A stretch of DNA of 64,000 bases from Bacteroidota bacterium (GTDB lineage: Bacteria; Bacteroidota; Bacteroidia; Chitinophagales; Chitinophagaceae). This document shows positions 16,003-24,742 of the stretch, piece after piece. Location: positions 62,001-126,000 of the forward strand of contig JAFDYD010000003.1 in assembly GCA_018267615.1 (NCBI GenBank), in the 5' to 3' direction. The notes beneath the pieces were generated by a model. It was not told the DNA's origin and did not search any database. It saw only the letters and a list, made by a program, of their open reading frames with translations. The position numbers and the translations under genes are program-made. The first letter of the stretch is position 1. Every line of letters begins with the position of its first letter.

Positions 16003-18924
16003 ATGAAGAAAACAACATTAGCACTAATAATTTTCTTCAGATTCTTTCAATCCACTGGCCAAAATACGATTGGCATACCGGATATTATTAATTATACGAA
16101 AGACATTTACAATGCGGGAACCCAGAACAGGGGAATCGTTCAGGGGAAAAATGGTGTGTTCTATTTTGCAAACCAGGAAGGGCTTTTAACATACGACGGC
16201 GCTTACTGGAGAATATATCCGCTGCCTAATAAAACCATCGTCCGGTCGGTCGCTATCGGAAAGGATAATAAGATTTACGCAGGTGGACAAAACGACTTTG
16301 GTTATTTTTCTCCAGATCAGAACGGCAAGCTGGTTTACACTTCTTTGAAACCTTTGCTATCCGAAAAAAATTCTTCTTTCTCAGACATATGGTACATCGT
16401 TTCAATGGGAGACGCCATTTTCTTTATGTCCAGGGAAAAAATATTTCAATACACAAATAAATCGATCACGGTTTATCCCGCGTATAGCGAATGGGAGTTT
16501 TTGGGTTTCAGTAATTCTCAACTCGTAGCACAGGATTTGAAGAATGGCTTATTGACTTTCACAAACGGCGTCTGGTCATCGTTCGTGAAAGAAAGCAAGT
16601 TGCCAAAAGATTTCCTGGTAAGCTCTATATTTCCGTTGGGCAAAGACAGTTCTTTTATCACAACCATAACGAGCGGTTTTTTTATTCTCGCGAATGATAA
16701 AATCACATCGTTCCCGGTTGCAGGCAATAATCCTTTTTTAAAAGAACGCATCCTCACTTGCATACCTGTGAATAAGGACTGGATTGCTGTCGGCACCAAC
16801 CTGGATGGTTGTTATATCATGAACAAAAAAGGAGAAATAATACAAAACCTTTCGCGGAGAGAAGGACTGCAGCTCAATAATGTACTCACTCTTTTTATCG
16901 ACAAGGATAATAATCTTTGGATGGGACTTGATAATGGAATTGATTTCATCGCTTATAATAATTCCATCAAACATATCTACCCTGAAAAATTAAACGAAGG
17001 TGAGGGCTATGCTTCCATCGTTTATAATAATACATTGTATGTAGCTACTTCGAATGGACTTTACTGGGTTCCTATTTCGAATAAGACTGATTTAAGTTTT
17101 GTAAATGGCGAATTTCAATCTATTAGTAATACGAAAGGTTCTTCATGGGCGCTGAGTGAGATCGATGGTGTTTTATTATTTGGACATCATGATGGTGTGT
17201 TCAGGATAGAAAACAGTGCTGCAATTCCGATCAGGACACCTGTGGGTTATCTTTCCTTCCTGCCACTTTCGAACGTATTACCATCGCCGTTAGTTTTGGC
17301 AGGAAATACTAACGGAGTGGATATACTTGAATACAAAAACAAAAGTTTTGTTTCAACAGGTAATATTCCCGGTTTTACAGAACGTTCGCAATTTTTAGCG
17401 ATTGATAATAATAATAATCTCTGGATAGCTCATCAATACAAGGGAGTGTATAAAATTGATCTTGCTGATAAGGGTCATCCCAAAATTAGTTTCTACACAG
17501 AAAAAAATGGTCTCCCTTCAAACATAAAAAATCAATTGTTCAAGGTGAAAAACCGGATTGTGATTTGTACCGAAAAAGGTGTTTATGAATACAACCCGGT
17601 AACAGATGCATTTAATATATCTCCTTATTTCAAAACTTTTTTTGGAGAGAGAAATATTCGTTGCCTGAACGAAGATTCCGATGGCAATATCTGGTTTATA
17701 GAAGAAAAAAATCTTGGTGTCGTGGATTTCTCGGGAGCAAAACCTGAAACGATTTATTTCCCTGAGCTAAATGGAAAAATGGTAAGTGGGTATGAGCATA
17801 TCAATCCATATAACAAGTACAACGTTTTTGTTGGAGCCGAAAAAGGATTTTGCCTGATCAACTACGAACAATATAAGAAGAACAAATACAAAGTGCAGGT
17901 GCAAATCAGATCTGTTAGAACATCCGGCAAAACAGACAGCCTTGTATTTGGCGGATACTTTGGGGAAGTGAATGATATCATGGATCAGCCCGCAGATGCG
18001 GTTCAAAAAATTGCCAGCAATGTGAACTCGATTCATTTTGAATATTCCTCGCCTGCCACGGGTCACCAAAGCAGTATCGAGTACACGCATTTTTTGTTGG
18101 GGTTTGATAAAGATTGGTCAGCATGGTCGAAGAAAACAGAAAATGAATATACCAATTTGCCGCCGGGCAATTATACTTTCCAGGTCAAGGCAAAAAATAA
18201 TTTAATCAATGAATCCACAATCAGCAGTTATTCATTCACTGTTTTGCCGCCATGGTATCAAACCTATTGGGCCTATTTTTTATATGCATTGCTGGTGTTT
18301 GTAGTTATATATGTCGCCTACCGGTGGCAAAAGAAAATATTTCTGCAGCAACAGAAAAAACACGAAGAAGAGCAAAGACAGTTACAATATCTGCATCAAC
18401 TGGAATTGGAAAAATCTGAGGCGGAAATTATCAAACTGAAAAATGAAAAGTTGCGGGTTGAGATAGAACATAAGAATACAGAACTGGCTTCTGTGGCGAT
18501 GCACCTGGTTCAAAAAGGAGAATTGCTGGCCAACGTAAAAGAAGAAATGGGCCGGTTGAAAAAAGGGACAAACGGAGACAAACCGCCGGAAGACTTCAAA
18601 AAAATATTGCGCATATTGGATGAAGAGAATAAGATGGATAAGGATTGGGATCATTTTGCTGTTCACTTCGATAAAGTGCACAGTGATTTCCTGCGAACGG
18701 TGAAAACGAAATATCCGAACCTCAGCGCGCATGAGCTTAAACTTTGCGCTTACTTAGTAATGAATTTATCGAGCAAGGAAATGGCACAGCTGATGAATAT
18801 TTCCGTTCGTGGTGTGGAGATAAGCCGTTATCGGTTGCGGAAAAAATTACACCTTTCTACGGAAACAAATCTTTTTGAGTTCTTGCTGCAGTTTTCTTCG
18901 AGCAGTAATGTGGATACGGATTGA
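16003..18924 (+). CDS. Membrane-anchored propeller/triple-tyrosine sensor with LuxR-type HTH (transcription regulator)
   Basis: About 973 residues; the ATG at 16003 gives a signal-like leader (MKKTTLALIIFFRFFQSTGQ), better than the TTG nine bases earlier. The large N-terminal periplasmic part has two-component-regulator propeller blades (DNNLWMGLDNG, NNNLWIAHQ, DGNIWFIEE), then a Y_Y_Y domain (YTHFLLGFDKDWSAWS, NLPPGNYTFQVKAKN), one transmembrane helix (WAYFLYALLVFVVIYVAY), a long coiled coil and a C-terminal LuxR-like helix-turn-helix (LSSKEMAQLMNISVRGVEI). There is no histidine kinase or receiver domain, so it signals directly from the periplasm to DNA. It is divergent from propeller gene 2 with operators between, and is the obvious candidate to bind the ACTACATCA repeats. 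Confidence 0.9.
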   Translation: MKKTTLALIIFFRFFQSTGQNTIGIPDIINYTKDIYNAGTQNRGIVQGKNGVFYFANQEGLLTYDGAYWRIYPLPNKTIVRSVAIGKDNKIYAGGQNDFGYFSPDQNGKLVYTSLKPLLSEKNSSFSDIWYIVSMGDAIFFMSREKIFQYTNKSITVYPAYSEWEFLGFSNSQLVAQDLKNGLLTFTNGVWSSFVKESKLPKDFLVSSIFPLGKDSSFITTITSGFFILANDKITSFPVAGNNPFLKERILTCIPVNKDWIAVGTNLDGCYIMNKKGEIIQNLSRREGLQLNNVLTLFIDKDNNLWMGLDNGIDFIAYNNSIKHIYPEKLNEGEGYASIVYNNTLYVATSNGLYWVPISNKTDLSFVNGEFQSISNTKGSSWALSEIDGVLLFGHHDGVFRIENSAAIPIRTPVGYLSFLPLSNVLPSPLVLAGNTNGVDILEYKNKSFVSTGNIPGFTERSQFLAIDNNNNLWIAHQYKGVYKIDLADKGHPKISFYTEKNGLPSNIKNQLFKVKNRIVICTEKGVYEYNPVTDAFNISPYFKTFFGERNIRCLNEDSDGNIWFIEEKNLGVVDFSGAKPETIYFPELNGKMVSGYEHINPYNKYNVFVGAEKGFCLINYEQYKKNKYKVQVQIRSVRTSGKTDSLVFGGYFGEVNDIMDQPADAVQKIASNVNSIHFEYSSPATGHQSSIEYTHFLLGFDKDWSAWSKKTENEYTNLPPGNYTFQVKAKNNLINESTISSYSFTVLPPWYQTYWAYFLYALLVFVVIYVAYRWQKKIFLQQQKKHEEEQRQLQYLHQLELEKSEAEIIKLKNEKLRVEIEHKNTELASVAMHLVQKGELLANVKEEMGRLKKGTNGDKPPEDFKKILRILDEENKMDKDWDHFAVHFDKVHSDFLRTVKTKYPNLSAHELKLCAYLVMNLSSKEMAQLMNISVRGVEISRYRLRKKLHLSTETNLFEFLLQFSSSSNVDTD

Positions 18925-18935
18925 TCGGGGAAAGT

Positions 18936-19020
18936 TGATTGATCTATTCTTTGCGCCTTGGCGTCTTTGCGTGAAAATATCTCACGCAAAGACGCCAAGG
19001 CGCAAAGAATAGATCAATCA
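18936..19020. repeat. Perfect 39-bp intergenic inverted repeat
   Basis: Arms 18936-18974 and 18982-19020 match without error around a 7-base loop. The core GCGTCTTTGCG is shared with the repeats at 27175 and 29335. It lies 11 bases after the regulator's stop and has no U-tract. Confidence 0.92.
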
Positions 19021-19030
19021 TACCAATTGT

Positions 19031-19050
19031 ACTACATCAAAACTACATCA
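19031..19050 (+). promoter_or_regulatory. Tandem operator site upstream of the double-thioredoxin gene
   Basis: Two exact ACTACATCA words (19031-19039 and 19042-19050). Relative to its gene it points the other way from the susC and propeller sites. A weak -7-like TAAAATTG (19089-19096) lies 38 bases further on, 25 bases before the ATG at 19121. Confidence 0.55.
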
Positions 19051-19120
19051 CTGGTATTTTTTCCAATAAAACAAGCGATCCCATTTTCTAAAATTGTAAC
19101 TTTTCATAAATTTTTCTGCC

Positions 19121-20254
19121 ATGCGAAATATGTTTTTTCTGAAAGCGCTTAGCTTGTTGATATTTCCAATTTTCATTTCTTCTTTTTTTGTACCTGCCGA
19201 CGAACACAAAACGCTGGCCATCGGTGCGCAGGCTCCGGATTTCAATTTAGTGGGGGTGGATGGGAAACATTATACACTTTCCTCGTTTAAGAGTGCAAAT
19301 ATTTTGGCGATCGTATTTACCTGTAATCATTGTCCAACCGCACAGGCATATGAAGAACGGGTTATCAAGTTGACAAAAGATTATGCAAGCAAAGGCGTTT
19401 CCGTGATTGCGATCATGCCGAACGATCCGAAATCTGTTGCATTGGACGAGTTGGGCTATACAGACATGAGCGATTCGTACGAAGAAATGAAATTGCGTGC
19501 GAAAATAAAGAACTACAATTTCCCTTATTTATATGATGGCGATACGGAAGTGACGGCCCGTGCATATGGACCTATTGCAACTCCGCATATTTTTATTTTT
19601 GATAAGCAAAGGAAGTTGCGCTACCAGGGACGGATAGACGATGTTGAAAAGCCAACCAAGACGCCAACCACTTTTGATGCAAGAAATGCATTGGATGCGC
19701 TGCTGGCTAATAAGGAAGTACCTGTGACAACGACAAAAGTTTTCGGCTGCTCCATCAAATGGGCGGAGAAAGGTGGCTGGGCCGACAAAGCAAAAATTGA
19801 ATGGGCAAAAGAACCGGTGAGCATCGACACGATCGATGTAGCAGGAATAAAAGATTTGATAAAAAATAACTCCGATAAGTTAAGATTGATCAATGTGTGG
19901 GCAACCTGGTGCGGTCCCTGCGTTACTGAATATCCAGAGTTCATTACTATGAACAGGATGTATAGACGAAGAGATTTTGAATTCATCAGCATCAGCGCCG
20001 ATGATCCTACCAAAAAAGATAAGGCACTGCAATTTTTAAAAAAGCAGGAATCATCTGTGAAGAATTATATTTTTAACACAGACGACAAATACAAATTAAT
20101 TGAAGCAATAGATCCAAACTGGCAAGGCGCATTACCCTATACCATTTTGGTGGAGCCAGGCGGAAAGATCGTCTATGCAAAACAGGGTTCAATCGATGCC
20201 GCTGAAATGAAAAAAATGATTGTGGAAAATCATATGATTGGAAGATATTATTAA
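19121..20254 (+). CDS. Exported double-domain redoxin (peroxiredoxin-like plus TlpA-like)
   Basis: 377 residues with a signal peptide (hydrophobic to about 24, FFVPADEHK follows). Domain 1 (about 32-180) is AhpC/TSA-like with Cys68 and Cys71 in TCNHCPTAQ. Domain 2 (about 235-377) is TlpA/thioredoxin-like with the redox motif WCGPC at Cys264 and Cys267 and the cis-proline region LPYTILV. Each domain occurs alone in Bacteroidota, and the fused form is less common. It probably keeps periplasmic thiols reduced or removes peroxide, which would suit periplasmic flavoprotein oxidation. An operator of the sugar regulon lies upstream. Confidence 0.85.
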   Translation: MRNMFFLKALSLLIFPIFISSFFVPADEHKTLAIGAQAPDFNLVGVDGKHYTLSSFKSANILAIVFTCNHCPTAQAYEERVIKLTKDYASKGVSVIAIMPNDPKSVALDELGYTDMSDSYEEMKLRAKIKNYNFPYLYDGDTEVTARAYGPIATPHIFIFDKQRKLRYQGRIDDVEKPTKTPTTFDARNALDALLANKEVPVTTTKVFGCSIKWAEKGGWADKAKIEWAKEPVSIDTIDVAGIKDLIKNNSDKLRLINVWATWCGPCVTEYPEFITMNRMYRRRDFEFISISADDPTKKDKALQFLKKQESSVKNYIFNTDDKYKLIEAIDPNWQGALPYTILVEPGGKIVYAKQGSIDAAEMKKMIVENHMIGRYY

Positions 20255-20354
20255 ATTATGCGAATTTGCAAGTGTGTAACTGAGCAAATCTTTTTACAAG
20301 ACTGCTTTAAAGAATACGCAAGTGCCATCTCTTACTTTTATTTCAAATCGATTT

Positions 20355-21038
20355 ATGGATTTTAAGAAACAAGCAGCTGCTAAAGCAATAACGTTGGTAA
20401 AAAATCAATCAACCGTGGGATTGGGCGCGGGATCGACCATCGCCTACATGGTTGATTTTTTGAAAATAGAAATAAAAAAAGGCTTGGATATAAAACTGAC
20501 GACTTCTTCTTTTAACACGAAACAATTACTATTGCATCATGAAATCCCAGTTATGGACATGAAAACAATTTCATCTGTCGATATTTGTTTTGACGGCTGC
20601 GATCAGTTCGATCAGGATCTTCATGCTCTAAAAAGTACAGGAGGAATTCATACGCAGGAAAAACTGCTTGCTTCGATGGCTAAAGAATTTATATTGATTG
20701 GGGACGATTCGAAGTACGCAGAAAAATTAGACACGAAATTTTCTATTTTAATTGAATTGCTTCCGGAAGCAACGAGTTTTGTTGCCGCAAAAATAAAAGA
20801 ACTTTTTCCAGGAGTTCGCACTACACAAAGAATGGATGAACAAAAAAAGGAACCCTTGATCACATGGAATAAAAATTACCTGCTGGATATATGGTTTAAT
20901 GCATGGCCAGAACTCTCCACAATCAATCCTTTATTGAAAACGATTACCGGTGTCGTTGAAACTTCTCTTTTTTATAATCTCGCGAAGAAGGCAATTGTTG
21001 CCGGTAGTGCGGGAACAAGTATTATAGAAAGGGCATGA
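20355..21038 (+). CDS. rpiA: Ribose-5-phosphate isomerase A
   Basis: Cytoplasmic enzyme that interconverts ribose 5-phosphate and ribulose 5-phosphate in the pentose phosphate pathway. The ATG at 20355 (MDFKKQAA) gives 227 residues, the normal RpiA length; the upstream 11 codons are not needed. The phosphate-binding GLGAGSTIAYM is near the N-terminus, and the active-site block is FDGCDQFDQDLHALKSTGG with the catalytic glutamate in HTQEKL. In most RpiA proteins this block is DGADE...KGGGGA, so this is a divergent member, as often seen in Bacteroidota. It follows the redoxin gene by about 100 bases. Confidence 0.88.
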   Translation: MDFKKQAAAKAITLVKNQSTVGLGAGSTIAYMVDFLKIEIKKGLDIKLTTSSFNTKQLLLHHEIPVMDMKTISSVDICFDGCDQFDQDLHALKSTGGIHTQEKLLASMAKEFILIGDDSKYAEKLDTKFSILIELLPEATSFVAAKIKELFPGVRTTQRMDEQKKEPLITWNKNYLLDIWFNAWPELSTINPLLKTITGVVETSLFYNLAKKAIVAGSAGTSIIERA

Positions 21039-21067
21039 TAAGTATCCGGATTAATAGGTACTGCCAC

Positions 21068-21397
21068 TTATGCAACTTTCAGTTTCTTTTTTGGAAGTTC
21101 AACTTTGAAATTCACCTTGGCATGTAACGCGTTAAAGACTTTGATTATGGTATCGAAACGTGCATTCGTAAAATTATTTTCAAGTTTTGATATCTGTGCT
21201 TTTTGAACACCTATCAATCCTCCTAATTGTTCTTGTGTCAGGTTATGATGGAGACGTGCCTGTTTAATGGCATGTCCCAATAGATCCAATTTCAATTCTT
21301 GTTCAAAGTTATCTCGTGTTGGCGTTCCGATTTTACCCATATGCTTGTCGATCATTTTGTCAAGTGATATCGGTTTCATTTTTTTCTTTGTACGCAT
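21068..21397 (-). CDS. higA: XRE-family antitoxin (HigA-like)
   Basis: 109 residues from the ATG at 21397, which lies 4 bases after the toxin stop; the longer frame to 21475 would run into the toxin gene. The helix-turn-helix covers about residues 45-100 (LGHAIKQARLHHNLTQEQL, GLIGVQKAQISKLEN, DTIIKVFNAL). The basic tail PKKKLKVA is usual. HigA proteins neutralise the HigB RNase and repress the operon. The toxin-first gene order matches the HigBA arrangement. Confidence 0.85.
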   Translation of the reverse strand: MRTKKKMKPISLDKMIDKHMGKIGTPTRDNFEQELKLDLLGHAIKQARLHHNLTQEQLGGLIGVQKAQISKLENNFTNARFDTIIKVFNALHAKVNFKVELPKKKLKVA

Positions 21398-21401
21398 ATA
21401 A

Positions 21402-21736
21402 CTATTTTTTTTGCTCCAAATATTGTCTTCTAATTCGTTTGGCTTTTTCAATTTCAGCAATCGGTGTCTTATCACTTTTTTTTATTAGCCCATGTGTCAC
21501 TAAAACCAAAGTTTGTTTCCCATCGTTTTTGTACCAAAAAGTAAATAATCTATAGTAAATCCGATTGTGAAGTGTCCGAAACTCCCAAATGTCATCTGTC
21601 AATTTTTTGAAAAGTTCGGGATCAATTGTTACTTGTGCCTTGCGGATATTGTAGTATATTTTTTCTGCGATTTCTTATCCAACCCTTCCATAAATTTTAC
21701 TGCCGCAGGCAAAAATTCAACTTCAAATTTATTCAT
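21402..21736 (-). pseudogene. higB: RelE/HigB-type toxin, reading frame interrupted by a -1 shift in an A6 run
   Basis: From the ATG at 21736 (MNKFEVEFLPAAVKF) the frame runs to LDKKSQKK and then meets a stop (after ISARHK). The rest of the toxin continues in another frame as IYYNIRKAQV...TDDIWEF...VLVTHGLIKK down to 21402. The switch is at six T on the plus strand (21659-21664; A6 in mRNA). One added A, or a -1 ribosomal shift after CAG-AAA-AAA, gives exactly QKKIYYNIR, the normal sequence of this RNase family, and a 111-residue protein. So the toxin is either newly inactivated, expressed by slippage, or hit by a homopolymer sequencing error. The antitoxin is intact. Confidence 0.8.
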
Positions 21737-22034
21737 CGAGTCAATTTGTAAAGGTAAAAGTTTCCTTTTAAAGAAACAAGTGAATTTTGAGATTGTAAAA
21801 TGTATAACGAATGACAGTGAGGGGCGATCACGGTGAATACGTTCCTGAATTTACTTATTTCAAAAATGCCAATTTAGTAGTATAGGAGTATCAGGAAAAC
21901 ATCATTTTAGTCAGGGTGATTTAACACCTGGGAAAAATTGAACTTTCTCGTCGCGTTTTCAAAAAATAAGTGTATTAATAAATAGTATACAGTATGTCAA
22001 GGGGCCATGTTTTAGTTTGAAAAATAAGTTAACC

Positions 22035-23891
22035 TCAATTCTTCTTCACCTCAAACGCCAGCAAAACATTTCCCGACGCTCCATTGAACATTCCATAACC
22101 CGAATTGACAAACAACATTCCATCAGCAACAACGGGTGGAGGTCCGTCAATTGCACCGCCACTTCCTTTCAGGCCATTGCTTGTTTCATATTCTTTAACC
22201 GTATTATAATCCCACAAAATTTTTCCTGACGCCGATGCATATGCGCGGATATGTCCATCTAGAGATCCTGCAAAAACAATTCCCGGAACAACAATAGGCG
22301 CGGCGGAATTGGCAAGCGCACAATTTTTTCCTTCGCATGGAGGAGTAGGCGCTTCCCAAATAAGTTTGCCTGTATTTACATCCAATGCATAAATACCCGG
22401 CGATGGTTTGTGCGATTCTGTAGTATCGATCGCAATAATATTATCTGCATTGGCGGCGTACACATATTTTCCATCAGTGGCCATTCCCCAGTGTATTCCA
22501 CCGAGTTTTCCACCTTTGCCAATTCGTGTTTGCCAGATTATTTTTCCTCCAACAGGATTCAATCCAAATACAACTCCGGATTTTTGTCCAACAACCAATA
22601 TATCTTTTCCATCTTTTCGTTTCACTAAAATGGGCGCCATACCAAAATCAAGATCGGGTCCTTTGCCTGGACAATTAGTGAACATCGGACAAGCGACATT
22701 ATATGCGTCGTCTTTTGTTGCCTGGAAACTCCAAATAAGTTTTCCGGTTTTTAAATCGATCGCTTGCACCGCATCACTTGATGTTGTTGTTGGCGGAGAG
22801 TAATTTTCGCCAGTGCCAATATATAAAACTCCTCTTGCTGCATCAATCGTTGGACTGCACCAAACAGGTGCACCCGAAGGACCAAAAAATGGTTTTCCAT
22901 TTTTCTTTTTCCCGCTTTCCTTTGCGGGCTCTGTGATTACACGATATCGCCATACCTCATCACCATTGCTTGCATTTAATGCAACAACGCCGCCAGAAGA
23001 AGTGCAGCACGCATAGTTTCCATTAGCAGCCAATGCAACTTCCAAAGATGTAATAGGAATATACACTTTACCACCATAAACTGCCACGGAGCCCGTAATC
23101 GAAGCATTTTGTTCATACCCGGCCCTTTTATTCCAGATCAGTTTTCCGGTTTTGATATCTATGGCATAAACGTTTGTTGTAAAATCTGCAAAGTATGCCA
23201 CCATGGAAGTGGCGGTTTTTCTAACGGTAATGGCCCCACGAATAGCTGCGCTGGCAGTAAACACCCATCCGATCTTTCCTGTTTTTCTATTGATGGCAAT
23301 CACTTCACCATATTGTCCACCCACTATCAGCCAATTGCCGGCTACTGCAGGTTTTGTTCTCGTAACTGTTCCATCCGGAAAAGCAAATGCCCATTTTAGG
23401 GACAATGAAGAAACATTATTTGCGGTTATGCCTGCCTGTGAGGTGCTCCTATACCCGGTTCCTTCTAAATTATTTCCCCAACCGGAATGATCGAACGCAG
23501 AAGCTGGGTTTGTGGTGAATGAAAAACTTGTGTAAGCATCTTTTGGAAAACTGGTTTCTGTGAGCACACGATTAGTTACAAATTGGGCGACTGCCTTGCG
23601 TTCAGACTCGGAAAGATTTGCGGCCTGCGGTTTCATTTTCCCGGTTGTCAATGCTGCAAAGACAGCGCGCGGCGTCATTGCTGATAAGATTGTTTGTCCC
23701 GGGGCAAGAGATGCGCCGGAATCTTTGTGACATGCATAGCAGCTTGAAAAAAAAATTTTTTTTCCAAGTTCCCTGGTGGAATCGATGGAACGAGCGGTGG
23801 GGTGATCGTGATCGCTCGTGAAATTATTTTTGAAAATCCTAGCCGATGAGAAAATAAATAAAGAAAGGATGATTAATGGAAGGTGGCGCAT
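22035..23891 (-). CDS. Exported cytochrome c-PQQ-type beta-propeller protein (quinoprotein dehydrogenase-like)
   Basis: The ATG at 23891 gives a signal peptide (MRHLPLIILSLFIFSSA). A mono-heme cytochrome c domain follows, with the heme site CYACH and a likely axial methionine in TTGKMKP. The remaining 470 residues are an eight-bladed quinoprotein propeller with repeated VxAIDxKTGKLIW units (IDIKTGKLIWNKRAG, VWCSPTIDAARGVLYIGTGEN, GIYALDVNTGKLIWE). Known relatives oxidise alcohols or polyvinyl alcohol with PQQ and pass electrons to the heme. Whether PQQ is bound is unproven. It has no close partner gene and no operator of the sugar regulon; a link to the GMC dehydrogenase's electrons is only a guess. 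Confidence 0.85.
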   Translation of the reverse strand: MRHLPLIILSLFIFSSARIFKNNFTSDHDHPTARSIDSTRELGKKIFFSSCYACHKDSGASLAPGQTILSAMTPRAVFAALTTGKMKPQAANLSESERKAVAQFVTNRVLTETSFPKDAYTSFSFTTNPASAFDHSGWGNNLEGTGYRSTSQAGITANNVSSLSLKWAFAFPDGTVTRTKPAVAGNWLIVGGQYGEVIAINRKTGKIGWVFTASAAIRGAITVRKTATSMVAYFADFTTNVYAIDIKTGKLIWNKRAGYEQNASITGSVAVYGGKVYIPITSLEVALAANGNYACCTSSGGVVALNASNGDEVWRYRVITEPAKESGKKKNGKPFFGPSGAPVWCSPTIDAARGVLYIGTGENYSPPTTTSSDAVQAIDLKTGKLIWSFQATKDDAYNVACPMFTNCPGKGPDLDFGMAPILVKRKDGKDILVVGQKSGVVFGLNPVGGKIIWQTRIGKGGKLGGIHWGMATDGKYVYAANADNIIAIDTTESHKPSPGIYALDVNTGKLIWEAPTPPCEGKNCALANSAAPIVVPGIVFAGSLDGHIRAYASASGKILWDYNTVKEYETSNGLKGSGGAIDGPPPVVADGMLFVNSGYGMFNGASGNVLLAFEVKKN

Positions 23892-23916
23892 GGCAGTGAG
23901 TTTGCGATTGCGGCAA

Positions 23917-24057
23917 AGATACAAGTTACAAGGAACAAGGGGCAAGATACAAGGCACAAGAAATTATGGTGACCCGCTGTTCCTTGAACCTTGAACCTTG
24001 AACCTTGTACCTTGTACCTTGAACCTTGAACCTTGTTCCTTGTATCTTGTTCCTTTT
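23917..24057. repeat. 7-bp tandem repeat forming an imperfect inverted repeat
   Basis: From about 23981 to 24055 the unit CCTTGAA/CCTTGTA repeats about ten times with a strict 7-bp step. To the left (23917-23960) lie the complementary words ACAAGGAACAAGG and ATACAAGGCACAAG. The same words form the palindrome at 1665-1738. It fills the gap between the ABC ATPase stop and the cytochrome/PQQ gene start. Confidence 0.75.
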
Positions 24058-24064
24058 CCGAAAT

Positions 24065-24739
24065 TTATTTTGCGAGATGACCATCAACCAATTCGATAAT
24101 TCTATCTGCCTTGTGTGCAAAATCCGGATCGTGTGTAACTGTTATAATGGTGTTCCCATTATCACGCGTGAGATGCTGGAATATATCAAACACAATTTTT
24201 GTATTGCTGCTATCCAGGTTTCCTGTTGGTTCATCTGCCATAATAATGAGTGGATCATTGATCAACGCACGCGCAATTGCTACTCGTTGTTGTTGTCCAC
24301 CGGATAATTTCCCTGATGGTTTTTTGGCAAAAGACTGCATATCCATTTGCTTTAGCTTATCCATTGCCATCTCTTCGATTTGTTCGCGTGAATATTTTTT
24401 CAGCTTCAGTGCCGGCAGCATCACATTTTCAATAGCCGTGAATTCAGGCAACAAAAAATGAAATTGAAAAACAAAACCAATATTTTCGTTCCTGAATTTT
24501 GCAAGTGTATTTTGACTTTGGCCAGTAACAACTACGTCGTTAATGATGATATTGCCTTCGTATTTCGTATCGAGAGTACTCAGTAAGTATAATAGTGTTG
24601 ATTTCCCGCTACCAGATTTTCCGACAAGCGAAACGAATTCTCCTTTGTTTACAGAAAAACTAATATCCTGCAGCACCTGGAAAGGTTCCGGTTCATAAAA
24701 ATATTTATTCAGATGCTCTGCTCGAAGAATTTCAGCCAT
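24065..24739 (-). CDS. ABC transporter ATP-binding protein (LolD/MacB type)
   Basis: 224-residue ATPase. Walker A GKSGSGKST at 40-48, Q-loop in NIGFVFQFHFLLPEF, ABC signature LSGGQQQR, Walker B LIIMADEPTG, H-loop in VTHDPDF. Length and motifs fit the subfamily (LolD, MacB, FtsE) that energises extraction of lipoproteins or efflux rather than import. It is the last gene of a three-gene minus-strand operon (adaptor, permease, ATPase) with 1-3 bases between genes. Confidence 0.93.
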   Translation of the reverse strand: MAEILRAEHLNKYFYEPEPFQVLQDISFSVNKGEFVSLVGKSGSGKSTLLYLLSTLDTKYEGNIIINDVVVTGQSQNTLAKFRNENIGFVFQFHFLLPEFTAIENVMLPALKLKKYSREQIEEMAMDKLKQMDMQSFAKKPSGKLSGGQQQRVAIARALINDPLIIMADEPTGNLDSSNTKIVFDIFQHLTRDNGNTIITVTHDPDFAHKADRIIELVDGHLAK

Positions 24740-24742
24740 ATG

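Noticed and set aside
19621-20013. 130-codon reverse-strand ORF inside the double-redoxin gene
   Set aside because: Complement of conserved thioredoxin coding sequence; no family resemblance of its own.
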